Shown here: in pieces, positions 7,663 through 16,360 of the stretch
How positions within the stretch are numbered: position 1 is the first letter of the stretch
How the letters are laid out: every line of letters starts with the position of its first letter
Source of the DNA: Herbiconiux flava
Lineage (GTDB): Bacteria > Actinomycetota > Actinomycetes > Actinomycetales > Microbacteriaceae
Assembly (NCBI RefSeq): GCF_013409865.1
Contig: NZ_JACCBM010000001.1
Coordinates: 2,418,001-2,482,000, forward strand
Direction: 5' to 3'
DNA: 64,000 nt
Position numbers and translations under genes: made by a program
The notes under the pieces: generated by a model
Databases searched by the model: none
Seen by the model: the letters and a program-made list of their open reading frames with translations, nothing else
What the model was told of the DNA's origin: nothing

Positions 7663-8997
7663 TCAGGGGCGGAGGTTGTCGCGCAGGGTGGGCCCGGGGT
7701 AGCGCGGGGCGAGGGCACCGCGGCGGCGGAGTTCGGGCACGAGGAGCTCGGCGAGGTCGGCGACGCCCGAGGGTGCGGCGAGGGGGCTCGCGAACATGTA
7801 GCCGCCGCGCGAACCGGTGGCGGCGAAGTTCTGCTCGAGCTCGTCGGCGATGGAGGCCGCCGTTCCGCAGAGCGTGTGGTCGAGCCCGGTCGCGTGGCGC
7901 CAGCCGTGCTCGAAGAGCTCCGCCCGTGTGAGCGACGCCGACGGGCCGAGCTCGGTGACGAGCGCCCCGACGAAGCCGCCCTGGGCGCCCTGCACGCGCT
8001 TGACCTCGTCCATCAGCTCGCCGACGGTGAAGCGCGCGGGCAGCGTCGAGAAGTCGAAGCCGACGTTGTGCGAGAGGAACGCGCCCACCGCCTCCTCGTG
8101 CCAGAACGCCGCGACCTCGTCGCGTCGAGCGGCCGCCTCGCGGGCGCTCCGCCCCACGATCGCCTGCGTCGCCCAGAGGATCCCGACCGATGCGGGGTCC
8201 CTCCCCGCGGAGACGAGCGCCGCGTCCAGCGCAGAACGGTGCCGCTGCTGACCGGCGACGCTCCCGCCGAAGCCGAAGACGAGCTCCACGAACTCCGCCG
8301 AGGTCGCGATGCCTTTCGGCGAGTTGCCTGCCTGCACGAGCACGGGTGACCCCTGCGGGCTCGGCATGCTGGCCAACGGCCCCTTCACGCGGAAGTACCG
8401 CCCGACGTGGTCGATCGCCGCGATCTGCGACGGGTCGGCGAAGCGCCCCGACGAGCGGTCGGCGATGATCGCCGAGGCCGGCACGGATGCCCAGAGCGCC
8501 CGGCAGACGGCCATGAACTCGCTCATCCGGTCGTAGCGCTCGTCGTGGTCCATCCGCTCGTCGAAGCCGTAGTTGGCGGCGTCCGCCCCGCGCGCCGACG
8601 CCACCACGTTGAAGGCGATGCGCCCGTTCGTCACGTGGTCGAGCGAGTTCAGCAGCCGGGCCACGGTGAACGGGTGCAGGAAGGTCGACGAGTAGGTCAG
8701 CCCGAAGCCGATGTGCTCGGTGACCGCGGCCATCGACGTCACGACCGGGCTCATGTCGTGGCGCGGCCACTGGATGCCCCACTCCAGAGCCGCGTCCATC
8801 GACCCGCGCCAGGTGTCGGGGATGCCGCTGCCGTCGCCGAAGAAGAGCAGGTCGACGCCGGCACGCTCGGCGGTGCGGGCGATCTCCTGGTAGATCCGCA
8901 CGTCGGGGAAGCCGGCGCCGATCCAGGACCCGGGCCGCGCCCAGCGCCCCTCGGTGTGGGCGAACGACAGGTCGAAGGCGGTGTGCATCCCGGTCAT
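7663..8997 (-). CDS. Flavin-dependent monooxygenase, NtaA/SnaA/DszA group of the luciferase-like family
   Basis: A 444-residue two-component monooxygenase subunit that should use FMNH2 from a separate reductase plus O2. Family blocks are present: FDLSFAHTEGRW at the N-terminus, RTAERAGVDLLFFGDGSG, LTYSSTFLHPFTVARLLNSLDH, NGRIAFNVVASARG, HDERYDRMSEF and SPVLVQAGNSPKG, the last forming the flavin-phosphate site. The substrate is unknown; relatives oxidise nitrilotriacetate, dibenzothiophene sulfone or pristinamycin precursors. It is the third gene of an operon whose starts overlap the preceding stops by 4 bp (ATGA), so translation is probably coupled. No flavin reductase is encoded nearby. Confidence 0.9.
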   Translation of the reverse strand: MTGMHTAFDLSFAHTEGRWARPGSWIGAGFPDVRIYQEIARTAERAGVDLLFFGDGSGIPDTWRGSMDAALEWGIQWPRHDMSPVVTSMAAVTEHIGFGLTYSSTFLHPFTVARLLNSLDHVTNGRIAFNVVASARGADAANYGFDERMDHDERYDRMSEFMAVCRALWASVPASAIIADRSSGRFADPSQIAAIDHVGRYFRVKGPLASMPSPQGSPVLVQAGNSPKGIATSAEFVELVFGFGGSVAGQQRHRSALDAALVSAGRDPASVGILWATQAIVGRSAREAAARRDEVAAFWHEEAVGAFLSHNVGFDFSTLPARFTVGELMDEVKRVQGAQGGFVGALVTELGPSASLTRAELFEHGWRHATGLDHTLCGTAASIADELEQNFAATGSRGGYMFASPLAAPSGVADLAELLVPELRRRGALAPRYPGPTLRDNLRP

Positions 8998-9641
8998 GCG
9001 GCGCTCCAGAGTCGTTCGACGTCCGCGACGCTCCGCACGTCGGCGACGTTCAGCGCCATGCTGGCGAGCGCCGCATCGTGCAGCGCGACGTCATAGGCGG
9101 CGGTCGCGTCCCGGGCGATGACGACCGGCAGATCGTGCTGGGCCGCATCCGTCGCCGTCGCCTGGATGCAGCACTCGGTCGTCAGCCCCGCGACCACCAG
9201 CCACCCGGCCTGCAGCTCGTCGAGCACGCCGGCGAGGGAGGTCTGCACGAAACCGCTGTAGAACCGCTTCGGCACCCGCGCCTCACCGGGGCCCGGCGCG
9301 AGCCGCCACCATTCGGCACCCGGGCTCCCGGCCACACAGGGGAACGTGTCGGTGGGGGAGTCGGGGCTCCCGGTCTGCAGCCACGCGCTCGCCCGCCAGG
9401 GCCGCGCCGGGTCATAGGCGAGCTCGACCCAGACCACGGGCACGCCGAGCCGTCGCGCGGTCGCGACCAGCTCGCCGCACCGGGTGACGGCGGCGTCGAC
9501 CGCGGCGAGGCCCGTCTCGTCGACCCCCCAGCCGGCCAGGAGCGCCGGGTCGGCGAAGTCCCGCTGCACGTCGACCATCACGAGCACCGGATGCCCGGCG
9601 GCGCGCAGCCCGGCCCCCCGCACGTCTTCGTCGCCGCTCAT
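8994..9641 (-). CDS. Cysteine hydrolase of the isochorismatase family, RutB-like
   Basis: A 215-residue amidohydrolase. The catalytic triad can be placed: Asp 24 in MVDVQRDF, Lys 125 in VPKRFYSGF, and the nucleophile Cys 158 in GLTTECCIQATATDA, where a second cysteine (157) precedes it. In the Rut pathway the partner of RutA is RutB, which hydrolyses ureidoacrylate released by ring opening. Position here directly after a RutA-like gene, with a 4-bp ATGA overlap, supports that kind of role. Family members also act on nicotinamide, isochorismate and other amides, so the substrate stays open. Confidence 0.88.
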   Translation of the reverse strand: MSGDEDVRGAGLRAAGHPVLVMVDVQRDFADPALLAGWGVDETGLAAVDAAVTRCGELVATARRLGVPVVWVELAYDPARPWRASAWLQTGSPDSPTDTFPCVAGSPGAEWWRLAPGPGEARVPKRFYSGFVQTSLAGVLDELQAGWLVVAGLTTECCIQATATDAAQHDLPVVIARDATAAYDVALHDAALASMALNVADVRSVADVERLWSAA

Positions 9642-10735
9642 GCCCGCACCCCCTCGAGGTTCCGCAGCTCCGGCAGCACCGACTCCCCGAACACCGGCAG
9701 ATCCGCCAGGTAGTCGGGGAAGATCAGCATCAGCCCGTCGAGCTCGGCGGTGTCCATCACGGTCGCGATGTGCTCCACGACCCTCGACGGACCGCCCGCG
9801 ACGTACACGGTCTGGAAGGCCTGCTCGCCGTCGGCGCCCTCCGCCCAGGCGAGCGCCCGCTCCTCGGGCATGCCCCAGGACTTCCGCATGTTCGCGAGCG
9901 CGACCCGGTCGAGCCCGCGACCGTACTCCGTGGCCCGGGCGGTGGCGTCGGCATCCGTGTCGCCGAGCACCACCGTGAGCATCGCGTAGGTCTTGACCGA
10001 GCGCCCGAGCGAGGCCGCGCGATCGTGCACGTCGCGGGAGGAGGCCCGCATGTCCTCGAGGGTGTCGGCACCGAGGAACGCGCCGTCGGCGTACTCAGCC
10101 TGGAAGGCCCGGCCCGCCGGCGACGTCGCCGCGTTGATGATCTCGGGCCTCGTGACCGGATGCGGCCGGGACTGGCAGTCGGTGAGGGTGTAGAACTCAC
10201 CGGCGTGCGTCACCGAGTCCTCGCTCCAGAGCCGCGTGACGAGGTGGGCCCACTCCGCGGTCATGCGGTAGCGCTCGTCCTTCGTCATGCCCGCGTCCCA
10301 GATGCCCATCTGCTCGAACTCGTCGGCGTAGGAGCCGTTGACGATGTTCATGCCGGCGCGGCCGTGGCTGATCTGCTGCAGGGTCGTGAAGACCTTCGCG
10401 GCGAAGGCTGGGTTCTGCATGTTCGCGTGGATCGTCGCCCACACCTTCACCCGCTCGGTGGCCTCGGCGATGCCCGCCATCATCGTCATCGACTCGATGG
10501 TCTCGCCCCAGTGGTCGGTCGAGCCGCCGAAGCCGCGCCACTTGGCCATGGCCATCACGAAGTCGAGGCCGATCTCCTCCGCGAGCCGGGCGATCTGCTT
10601 GTTGTGGTCGTAGTCGGCGGGTGGGTAGGGCGCCGTCGTCGAGACGAGCCAGCCGCCGGCCGCGTTCGGCAGGAAGACGCCGTACTCGCGGGGCGACGCG
10701 GGCGACGTGGGCGACACGGGCGGTGATGCGGACAT
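9638..10735 (-). CDS. RutA-like flavin monooxygenase, probable ring-opening enzyme
   Basis: A 365-residue luciferase-family protein close in length and block order to RutA, which opens uracil between N3 and C4 with FMNH2 and O2. Matching blocks are VFLPNAAGGWLVST, the WRGFGG motif, the HWGETIESMTMMAG segment, GRAGMNIVNGSYADEFEQMGIW, FYTLTDCQSRPHPV and the C-terminal GLMLIFPDYLADLPVFGE. The call to the RutA group is firm; the substrate is not, because the rest of the rut set (rutC, D, E, F, G) is absent here. It is the first gene of a three-gene operon. ATG 10735 has the Shine-Dalgarno GGAGGAG six bases upstream. Confidence 0.88.
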   Translation of the reverse strand: MSASPPVSPTSPASPREYGVFLPNAAGGWLVSTTAPYPPADYDHNKQIARLAEEIGLDFVMAMAKWRGFGGSTDHWGETIESMTMMAGIAEATERVKVWATIHANMQNPAFAAKVFTTLQQISHGRAGMNIVNGSYADEFEQMGIWDAGMTKDERYRMTAEWAHLVTRLWSEDSVTHAGEFYTLTDCQSRPHPVTRPEIINAATSPAGRAFQAEYADGAFLGADTLEDMRASSRDVHDRAASLGRSVKTYAMLTVVLGDTDADATARATEYGRGLDRVALANMRKSWGMPEERALAWAEGADGEQAFQTVYVAGGPSRVVEHIATVMDTAELDGLMLIFPDYLADLPVFGESVLPELRNLEGVRA

Positions 10736-10840
10736 GGTGCTCCTCCAGTTCGAGTGCGCCGGCGGACGCCGACGAACCAGGACACGGTGGGAAGCGTGCG
10801 ATGCGAACCGTGGTTGCGTCGCGGAGTCCAGCCTGGTCCG

Positions 10841-10846
10841 AGTATA
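10841..10846 (-). promoter_or_regulatory. -10 box of the rutA-like operon
   Basis: Read on the minus strand this is TATACT, close to consensus, about 105 bp before the RutA-like start. No good -35 box is visible at 16-18 bp, so the promoter may need an activator. Confidence 0.45.
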
Positions 10847-10868
10847 GGAACCCCGCGTTTCGGGCGGG

Positions 10869-11291
10869 TTACGGCCCGGACGACTCCGTCAGCGGCTCCA
10901 CGTGGCCGGGGCCCTGCACGACGACGACGGTGATGCGGAGGTCGCGCGCGGCGGCGGCGAGCCAACCGCGGCGGGCCAGGAGGGTGGCGACGGTGGGGCT
11001 GACGCAGAGCACGGCGCGAGCATCCGGAACCAGGGCCTGCCGCACCCAGACCAGCTTGAACAGATCGGCCGCCACCTTGTTGCGCAGGGTGGACTTCACC
11101 GCCCCGCCGTTCAGCACGAACTGGGCCACGACGGTGCCCTCGGCGTCCATCGCCTCGACCTCGACGGCGGTGCCGTCGGCGAGGGTCAGCCGACGGGGCC
11201 TGAGGGCGGTGCCGAGGTGCTCCGCGAGGGCAGCGGCCGCCATGGCCTCCGGGCTCCCGGGGCCGTAGCGCGTGCTGTCCGTCTCGTTCAT
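10869..11291 (-). CDS. Conserved protein of unknown function
   Basis: I do not recognise a named family. The 140-residue protein is soluble, with no signal peptide or membrane segment. It alternates short beta-like stretches (TAVEVEAMDAEGTVVAQFVLNG) with an alpha segment (LRNKVAADLFKLVWVRQALV) and ends in a hydrophobic strand (LRITVVVVQ). The pattern of strand, basic helix and strand resembles a small nuclease- or NTP-binding-like alpha/beta domain, but no catalytic residues can be assigned. It lies upstream of the RutA-like operon in the same direction with a 133-bp gap holding its own -10 box, and diverges from the ABC importer operon. Confidence 0.75.
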   Translation of the reverse strand: MNETDSTRYGPGSPEAMAAAALAEHLGTALRPRRLTLADGTAVEVEAMDAEGTVVAQFVLNGGAVKSTLRNKVAADLFKLVWVRQALVPDARAVLCVSPTVATLLARRGWLAAAARDLRITVVVVQGPGHVEPLTESSGP

Positions 11292-11367
11292 CTCACCACC
11301 CGCGATCAGGATGCCAGCGTCGCGGGCGGCGCAAAGAGTCCGTGACGAACCTTTTACACGCTCGAAA

Positions 11368-11379
11368 TAAAACGATTTA
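11368..11379. promoter_or_regulatory. Putative LacI-family operator upstream of the importer operon
   Basis: TAAAACGATTTA is an imperfect 12-bp palindrome with a central CG, the usual form for LacI-family sites. It matches the perfect copy TAAAACGTTTTA after the lacI-type gene at 11 of 12 positions. Both stand out as AT-rich islands in about 70% GC sequence. It lies about 134 bp before the importer start. Confidence 0.65.
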
Positions 11380-11512
11380 CCGCGGGGCGGGGGGTGTTGT
11401 TAGTGTGCCGAACACGCGATCGCTCACGCAGCTCCATCACGGGCACGCCGGCTCCACGAAATTCCCCCCTCAGTCAGCCGGGACCTCCCCGGCGCCTCTC
11501 GGAAGGCCTCGT

Positions 11513-12628
11513 ATGTCACCCGCACCGCTCCTGAAGACCAAGCCCCTCGTGGCCCTCGCGGCCCTCTCCGCCTCAGCCCTCGTGCTCACCGGATGCTCGG
11601 GCTCGAGCACCGCCTCCGAACCGAGTGCCTCGACCTCGGGCGGCAGCGACCTGATCAGCGCCGAGCGCTGCGCCGAGAACGAGGCGGCCGGCCCGATCAC
11701 CTTCCTCACCTCGTTCGGCTACGTCGCCTCGGCCGGTCTGCTCGACGTGATCACCGCCAAGGAACGGGGCGTATTCGAGGACCTGTGCCTCGACGTCACC
11801 CTCCAGCCCGGCTCGAACAACGCGCAGCTGGTGAGCGCCGGCACCGCCCAGTTCGCCGGGGTCGGCAGCCCCTCCGACGCGCTCGTCGCCATCGACAACG
11901 GCGCCGACATCTCGGGCGTCGCGACCTACGGCAACACCGTGGCGATCACCCTGATGACGATGACCGACGGCGGACCCGCGTCGCTCAAGGACTTCAGCGG
12001 CCTGACCGCCGGCTACAAGGGTGCGATCCCACCGCAGATCCAGGCAATGTTCCTCGCCGAGGACGTCGACCCGGCGACGATCAACTGGGTGTCGGTCGGC
12101 TACGACCCGACCATCCTGCCGAACGGACAGGTGCAGGCGCTGACGGGCTACAAGTCGAACGAGCCGCTCGCACTCAAGGCGCAGGACTACGACATCACGG
12201 AGTGGGACCCGGCCGAGTACGGCATCGAGTCGGCCTTCAACACCCAGATCGTCAACAACACCTTCAAGGAGGAGCACCCCACCGCGGTCGAGGACTTCCT
12301 GCGCGCGAGCCTGTACTCCTACGACTGGATCAACGAGTCCGACGCGAACCTCGACGAGGCCCTGTCCTACGCCGAGGCGCTCTCGGATGCCGGCTACGAC
12401 CTCGAGTCGAGCCGCGCCCGCTGGGCCACCGAGGTCGGCCTGATCGACGAGAGCCAGCCCGAGGGCCTGCCGATCGGCGGCGAGACCGTCGAGCAGTGGA
12501 CGCCGGAGGCCGACATGCTCGTGCAGTTCGACCTCGTCAAGGCCGAACCCGACGTCGAGGCCGCGATCGACCCGAGCTTCATCGAGGCCATCCACGACGG
12601 CACCGAGCTCATCTGGCCCGCTCCGTGA
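11513..12628 (+). CDS. ABC importer substrate-binding lipoprotein, NMT1/SsuA type
   Basis: A 371-residue exported binding protein. The signal peptide ends at a lipobox LVLTGC, giving a lipid-anchored Cys about residue 26. The body follows the NMT1/THI5-like pattern: ITFLTSFGYVASAGLLDVITAKERGVFEDL, a GSNNAQLVSAGTAQFAGVGSPSDAL ligand loop, and KDFSGLTAGYKG. Such proteins bind aliphatic sulfonates, nitrate or pyrimidine precursors. ATG 11513 is chosen over the earlier in-frame start because it begins the signal peptide and follows GGAAGG. First gene of a four-gene unit with overlapping starts and stops, preceded by the putative LacI operator. Confidence 0.92.
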   Translation: MSPAPLLKTKPLVALAALSASALVLTGCSGSSTASEPSASTSGGSDLISAERCAENEAAGPITFLTSFGYVASAGLLDVITAKERGVFEDLCLDVTLQPGSNNAQLVSAGTAQFAGVGSPSDALVAIDNGADISGVATYGNTVAITLMTMTDGGPASLKDFSGLTAGYKGAIPPQIQAMFLAEDVDPATINWVSVGYDPTILPNGQVQALTGYKSNEPLALKAQDYDITEWDPAEYGIESAFNTQIVNNTFKEEHPTAVEDFLRASLYSYDWINESDANLDEALSYAEALSDAGYDLESSRARWATEVGLIDESQPEGLPIGGETVEQWTPEADMLVQFDLVKAEPDVEAAIDPSFIEAIHDGTELIWPAP

Positions 12629-13710
12629 GAGCCTGGCTGCAGACGGGATTCGGGGGGCCGGAGGTGCGGCGGCTGACCGAGGTCGCCGCGCCCGCCCCGG
12701 CGGCCGACGAGGTGACGGTGCGGATGCTCGCGGTCGCCCTCAACCGTCTCGACGTGCTGCAGCGGCGGGAGCCCGTCATCCCCGGCATGACCGTGCCCCA
12801 CGTAGCGGGCATGGACCTGATCGGCGAGGTCGTCGCGGCGGGGGCCGACGGCCCGGAGCTCCTCGGAGTCGTCGTGCTGATCGACCCGGTCGTCAGCTGC
12901 GGCCGGTGCGAGCTGTGCCTCGCCGAGACGCCGACGTACTGCGAGGCGTTCCAGACCATCGGCTCTACGCGCGACGGGGGGATGGCCGAACTGGTCACGG
13001 TCCCGGCGCGCAACTGCACGGTGGTGGAGGTCGCGGCCGACGACTCCGACTCGCTCGCGCGCCTCGCCGCCGTGCCGGTGGCCGGTGCGACCGCGTGGCG
13101 GGGCCTGCTGGGTGCCGGAGGGCTGCGCGCCGGGGAGACCGTCGTCATCCCCGGTGCCGGCTCCGGCCTCGGGGCGGCGGGCATCCAGATCGCCCTCGCG
13201 CACGGTGCCGAGGTGATCGCGCTGGTGTCGGGGGCCGCGAAGAAGGAGCGCGCCGAGCGAGGCGGCGGGGTGCGGGTGATCGACCGCTCGGCCACCGACG
13301 ACTGGGTCGCCGAGGTGCTCGCCCTCACGGGCGGCCGCGGGGCCGACCTGGTCTGGGACCACGTCGGCGGACGCTTCCTCGGCCAGGCCCTCCGTGCCAC
13401 GCGCGCCGGCGGCCGGGTCGTGCTCTCGGGCACCACCGACGGGCTCGACACCGAGCTGCACCTGCCCGACCTCTACCAGCGCGGCCGCAGCATCATCGGG
13501 CACGGCAGCTACAGCCGGGCCGACATGGCGGCGGCGGTCGCGGCGTTCGGCACCGGCCGCTTCGAGGTCGTGATCGACAGCGTGTGGCGGTTCGAGCAGC
13601 TACCCGAGGCCGAAGCCCGCCTGGAGTCGAACGACTTCTTCGGCAAGATCGTCGTGCTCGGGCCCTCGTTCTCCCCCTCCACCGCACCCGAACGGAAGGA
13701 TGCCGCATGA
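12625..13710 (+). CDS. Zinc-type alcohol dehydrogenase / quinone reductase family (MDR)
   Basis: A 361-residue medium-chain dehydrogenase that should oxidise or reduce an alcohol, aldehyde or enone with NAD(P)H. An N-terminal GroES-like part carries the structural-zinc loop CGRCELCLAETPTYC (four Cys at about 92-106). The Rossmann part has VVIPGAGSGLGAAGIQIA (about 172-189). The expected catalytic Cys at the CxxG position is not obvious, so it could be a zinc-poor member. Its GTG overlaps the TGA of the binding-protein gene. A dehydrogenase inside an importer operon suggests it acts on the imported compound or a product of the monooxygenases. Confidence 0.88.
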   Translation: MRAWLQTGFGGPEVRRLTEVAAPAPAADEVTVRMLAVALNRLDVLQRREPVIPGMTVPHVAGMDLIGEVVAAGADGPELLGVVVLIDPVVSCGRCELCLAETPTYCEAFQTIGSTRDGGMAELVTVPARNCTVVEVAADDSDSLARLAAVPVAGATAWRGLLGAGGLRAGETVVIPGAGSGLGAAGIQIALAHGAEVIALVSGAAKKERAERGGGVRVIDRSATDDWVAEVLALTGGRGADLVWDHVGGRFLGQALRATRAGGRVVLSGTTDGLDTELHLPDLYQRGRSIIGHGSYSRADMAAAVAAFGTGRFEVVIDSVWRFEQLPEAEARLESNDFFGKIVVLGPSFSPSTAPERKDAA

Positions 13711-14510
13711 GCGACACGACGGCGCAGATCGAACTGACCCGGGTCGGCCGCACCTACACCCGCGGCAAGAAGACCGTCGAGGCCCTCACGGGCGTCGACC
13801 TCACCATCGAGCAGGGGGAGTTCATCACCCTCTTCGGCCCGTCGGGCTGCGGCAAGTCGACGCTGCTGCGGCTGATCGCCGGGCTCGACACCCAGACCAC
13901 GGGCGAGATCTCGATCTTCGGCAGCACCCCCAAGGAGGCGTCGTCGCGGAAGGACATCGCCTGGATCCCGCAGTCCTCGGCGCTCCTGCCCTGGCTCGAC
14001 ATCGAGTCGAACGCCTCGCTGTCGTCGGTGGTCAACACCCGTGCCGACCGCAGCGGCGCGACGACCCGACGACCCGAGGCCTCCGTCGGCATCCTCGAGG
14101 AGGTGGGGCTGGGGGACTTCCGTGCCTCTCGCCCCGACCAGCTCTCCGGGGGCATGCGGCAGCGCGCCTCGATCGCCCGCGGTTTCGCGCAGGGCGCGCC
14201 GCTGATGCTGATGGACGAGCCGTTCTCGGCACTGGACGAGCTCACCCGCGACACCCTGCGCATCCGTCTGCTGGAGCTCTGGGAGCACCACCGCAAGACG
14301 ATCGTCTTCGTCACCCACTCGGCGATGGAGGCGGTGCTCTTGAGCGACCGGGTCGTGGTGATGAGCCCGCGGCCGGGCCGCATCCGCGAGGTGGTTGACA
14401 TCGACCTGCCCCGGCCGCGCACCTGGGAGCTCACGGAGACGCCGGAGTTCACCGCCAAGGTCGCGCAGGTCAAACAGATCCTCTGGAGCGCCTGGGAGGG
14501 TGACGAATGA
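13707..14510 (+). CDS. ABC importer ATPase, SsuB/TauB type
   Basis: A 267-residue ATP-hydrolysing subunit. Walker A is GPSGCGKST (about residues 44-52), the signature LSGGMRQR, Walker B LMLMDEPFSALD and the switch histidine in FVTHSAMEA. The QSSALLPWLDIESN block after the Q-loop is typical of nitrate/sulfonate/taurine importers. The gene overlaps the dehydrogenase stop as ATGA and is followed by its permease with the same overlap. Confidence 0.95.
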   Translation: MSDTTAQIELTRVGRTYTRGKKTVEALTGVDLTIEQGEFITLFGPSGCGKSTLLRLIAGLDTQTTGEISIFGSTPKEASSRKDIAWIPQSSALLPWLDIESNASLSSVVNTRADRSGATTRRPEASVGILEEVGLGDFRASRPDQLSGGMRQRASIARGFAQGAPLMLMDEPFSALDELTRDTLRIRLLELWEHHRKTIVFVTHSAMEAVLLSDRVVVMSPRPGRIREVVDIDLPRPRTWELTETPEFTAKVAQVKQILWSAWEGDE

Positions 14511-15322
14511 CCGTCGGAATCGATCCACTGAACCCCGCGGTGGCCGTGGCGCCCGCGCGCCGCAGCCGTCGGCGGATGTCCTCGCGCACCGGAGGGGCCC
14601 TGCTCACGGTCGGCGCCCCGCTGGCCCTGTTCGTGCTGCTCGCGATCGCCTGGCAGTGGACTGCGGCGACGTTCAAGAGCGTGCTTCCGCCGATCCAGGA
14701 CATCGTGACCGACATCGCGGGGCGGCCGGAGTTCTACCTCGAGAACCTCCTCGTGACGCTCGAGGCCGCGCTCCTGGGCTTCCTGATCGGCGTCGTCGTC
14801 GCGCTGCTGCTGGCCGCTGCGATCGTGCACTTCCGCTTCCTGCGCGCCGCGATCATGCCCGTGGCACTGCTGCTCAACGTCACACCGATCGTCGCGATCT
14901 CTCCCGCCCTCGTGGTGGCGTTCGGGTTCAACCAGATCCCGCACGTCATCGTCGCGGCGCTCAGCGCCTTCTTCCCGACCCTGATCAACTCGATCACCGG
15001 GCTCCGCGCGGTCGACCCGCAGGCGCTCGAGGTGTTCGACGCCATGTCGGCGTCGCGCACGGAGGTGTTCTTCCGGCTCCGGGTGCCGTCGAGCCTGCCC
15101 TACCTCTTCGCGGGGGCGCGTCTGTCGGTGGCGGCGGCCGTGATCGGTGCGGTGGTGTCGGAGTTCACCGGCTCGAGCAAGGGGATCGGTGCGGTGATCG
15201 TGATGGCGACGACCTACCTCAACCTCCCGCAGATGTGGGCGGCGATCTTCTTCTCGGCTCTCACCACGCTGGCGCTGCTCGGTCTCGTCGGGCTCCTCGA
15301 ACGCCTGGTGGTGCGCTGGTAG
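14507..15322 (+). CDS. ABC importer permease, SsuC/TauC type
   Basis: A 271-residue inner-membrane protein with about six hydrophobic segments and a long basic N-terminus. The coupling-helix region reads VDPQALEVFDAMSASRTEVFFRLRVPSSLPYLFAGARLSVAAA, which matches the EAA loop of nitrate/sulfonate/taurine permeases. It completes one importer with the two upstream genes. The final stop codon TAG forms the start of the -10 box for the next gene. Confidence 0.95.
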   Translation: MTVGIDPLNPAVAVAPARRSRRRMSSRTGGALLTVGAPLALFVLLAIAWQWTAATFKSVLPPIQDIVTDIAGRPEFYLENLLVTLEAALLGFLIGVVVALLLAAAIVHFRFLRAAIMPVALLLNVTPIVAISPALVVAFGFNQIPHVIVAALSAFFPTLINSITGLRAVDPQALEVFDAMSASRTEVFFRLRVPSSLPYLFAGARLSVAAAVIGAVVSEFTGSSKGIGAVIVMATTYLNLPQMWAAIFFSALTTLALLGLVGLLERLVVRW

Positions 15323-15325
15323 CGT
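15320..15325 (+). promoter_or_regulatory. -10 box for the lacI-type gene, overlapping the permease stop
   Basis: TAGCGT includes the permease stop codon TAG and ends 6 nt before ATG 15332. This suggests a leaderless transcript that lets the regulator be made apart from the operon. Confidence 0.5.
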
Positions 15326-15331
15326 CGGCAC

Positions 15332-16360
15332 ATGAAGATCGTCCCGCCCGGCCGCGGCCCGGTCACGCTCCGAGACGTCGCCGAGCACGCGCAGGTGAGC
15401 ATCGCCACCGCGAGCAACGCGTTGACGGGCGCGCGCCGGGTGGGCCCCGACTCCGTGGAGCGGGTGCTCCGCTCGGCGGCCGAGCTCGGCTACCGGCCGA
15501 ACGGGGTCGCGCGGTCGCTCCGCACGGGGCTCCACCGGAGCATCGGCCTCGTCATCCCCGACGTGACGAACCCGTTCTGGGCGGGCATGGTCAGCGTGAT
15601 CGAGGGGCTGGCCGACGAGTCGGGCTTCCAGCTCTCGCTCGTCAACACGGGCTTCGACGCGGGGCGTGAGTCGGCGTCGCTGACCCGGCTCGCCGGCTCG
15701 GTCGACGGCGTGCTGCTGTTCTCCACGAACCCGAGGGCGACGATGCTCGCTCCGGCTCTCGGCGGCGGCCTGCCGATCGTGGCCGTCGACGAGGGCTTCG
15801 AGCTCGAGGGCATCGGCGGGGTGTACAGCGACAACGTCGGCGGGGGACGGCTCGCCGCCGAGCATCTCGTCGACGCCGGCGGCACGGTCTTCGGCCTGCT
15901 CGCCGGCCCCGCCAGCCTCACCACGGCCGCTCAGCGCAGCGCCGGCTTCGCAGCAGGCCTGGCCGGGCGCGGGGTCGACCCCTCCCGCCTGCACCGGGTG
16001 ACCGCTCCGTACTCCTTCGAGGGCGGCCGCGAGGGGGTGCGCCGGATGCTCGACCGGCACCCCGAGGTCGACGCCCTCTTCGCCTGCACCGACAACCAGG
16101 CCATCGGCGCCACCTTCGAGGCGCACGACCTCGGCCGGCTCGTCCCCGACGACCTGCTCGTCTGCGGATTCGACGACATCAGCTGGGCGTCCCGCATCAC
16201 CCCGGCTCTCACCACGCTCCGCCAGGACTCCGCCGGCATGGCCCGCCGTGCGTTCGAGCAACTGGTCGAGCTCGTCACCCACGGGGGAGCGCCCGAGGTG
16301 ACGGTCTTCCCCGTGTCCCTCGTGGAACGGGCGTCGACGCGCCGCGTTACGAGTGTGTAA
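15332..16360 (+). CDS. LacI-family transcriptional regulator
   Basis: A 342-residue repressor-type protein. The N-terminal helix-turn-helix reads VTLRDVAEHAQVSIATASNALTG (about residues 11-33), followed by a hinge helix RPNGVARSLR. The core is a periplasmic-binding-like sugar or small-molecule sensor domain with the family phrases IGLVIPDVTNPFW, AVDEGFE, GCGFDD-like CGFDDISWA and TLRQD. It lies between the ABC operon and a flavin monooxygenase gene. A perfect palindrome TAAAACGTTTTA begins at its own stop codon and a near copy precedes the ABC operon, so it probably controls both. The inducer is unknown. Confidence 0.94.
   Translation: MKIVPPGRGPVTLRDVAEHAQVSIATASNALTGARRVGPDSVERVLRSAAELGYRPNGVARSLRTGLHRSIGLVIPDVTNPFWAGMVSVIEGLADESGFQLSLVNTGFDAGRESASLTRLAGSVDGVLLFSTNPRATMLAPALGGGLPIVAVDEGFELEGIGGVYSDNVGGGRLAAEHLVDAGGTVFGLLAGPASLTTAAQRSAGFAAGLAGRGVDPSRLHRVTAPYSFEGGREGVRRMLDRHPEVDALFACTDNQAIGATFEAHDLGRLVPDDLLVCGFDDISWASRITPALTTLRQDSAGMARRAFEQLVELVTHGGAPEVTVFPVSLVERASTRRVTSV

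Noticed and set aside
13754..16282. 842-codon minus-strand frame across the importer and lacI-type genes
   Set aside because: Spans three well-supported plus-strand genes and shows no family motif.
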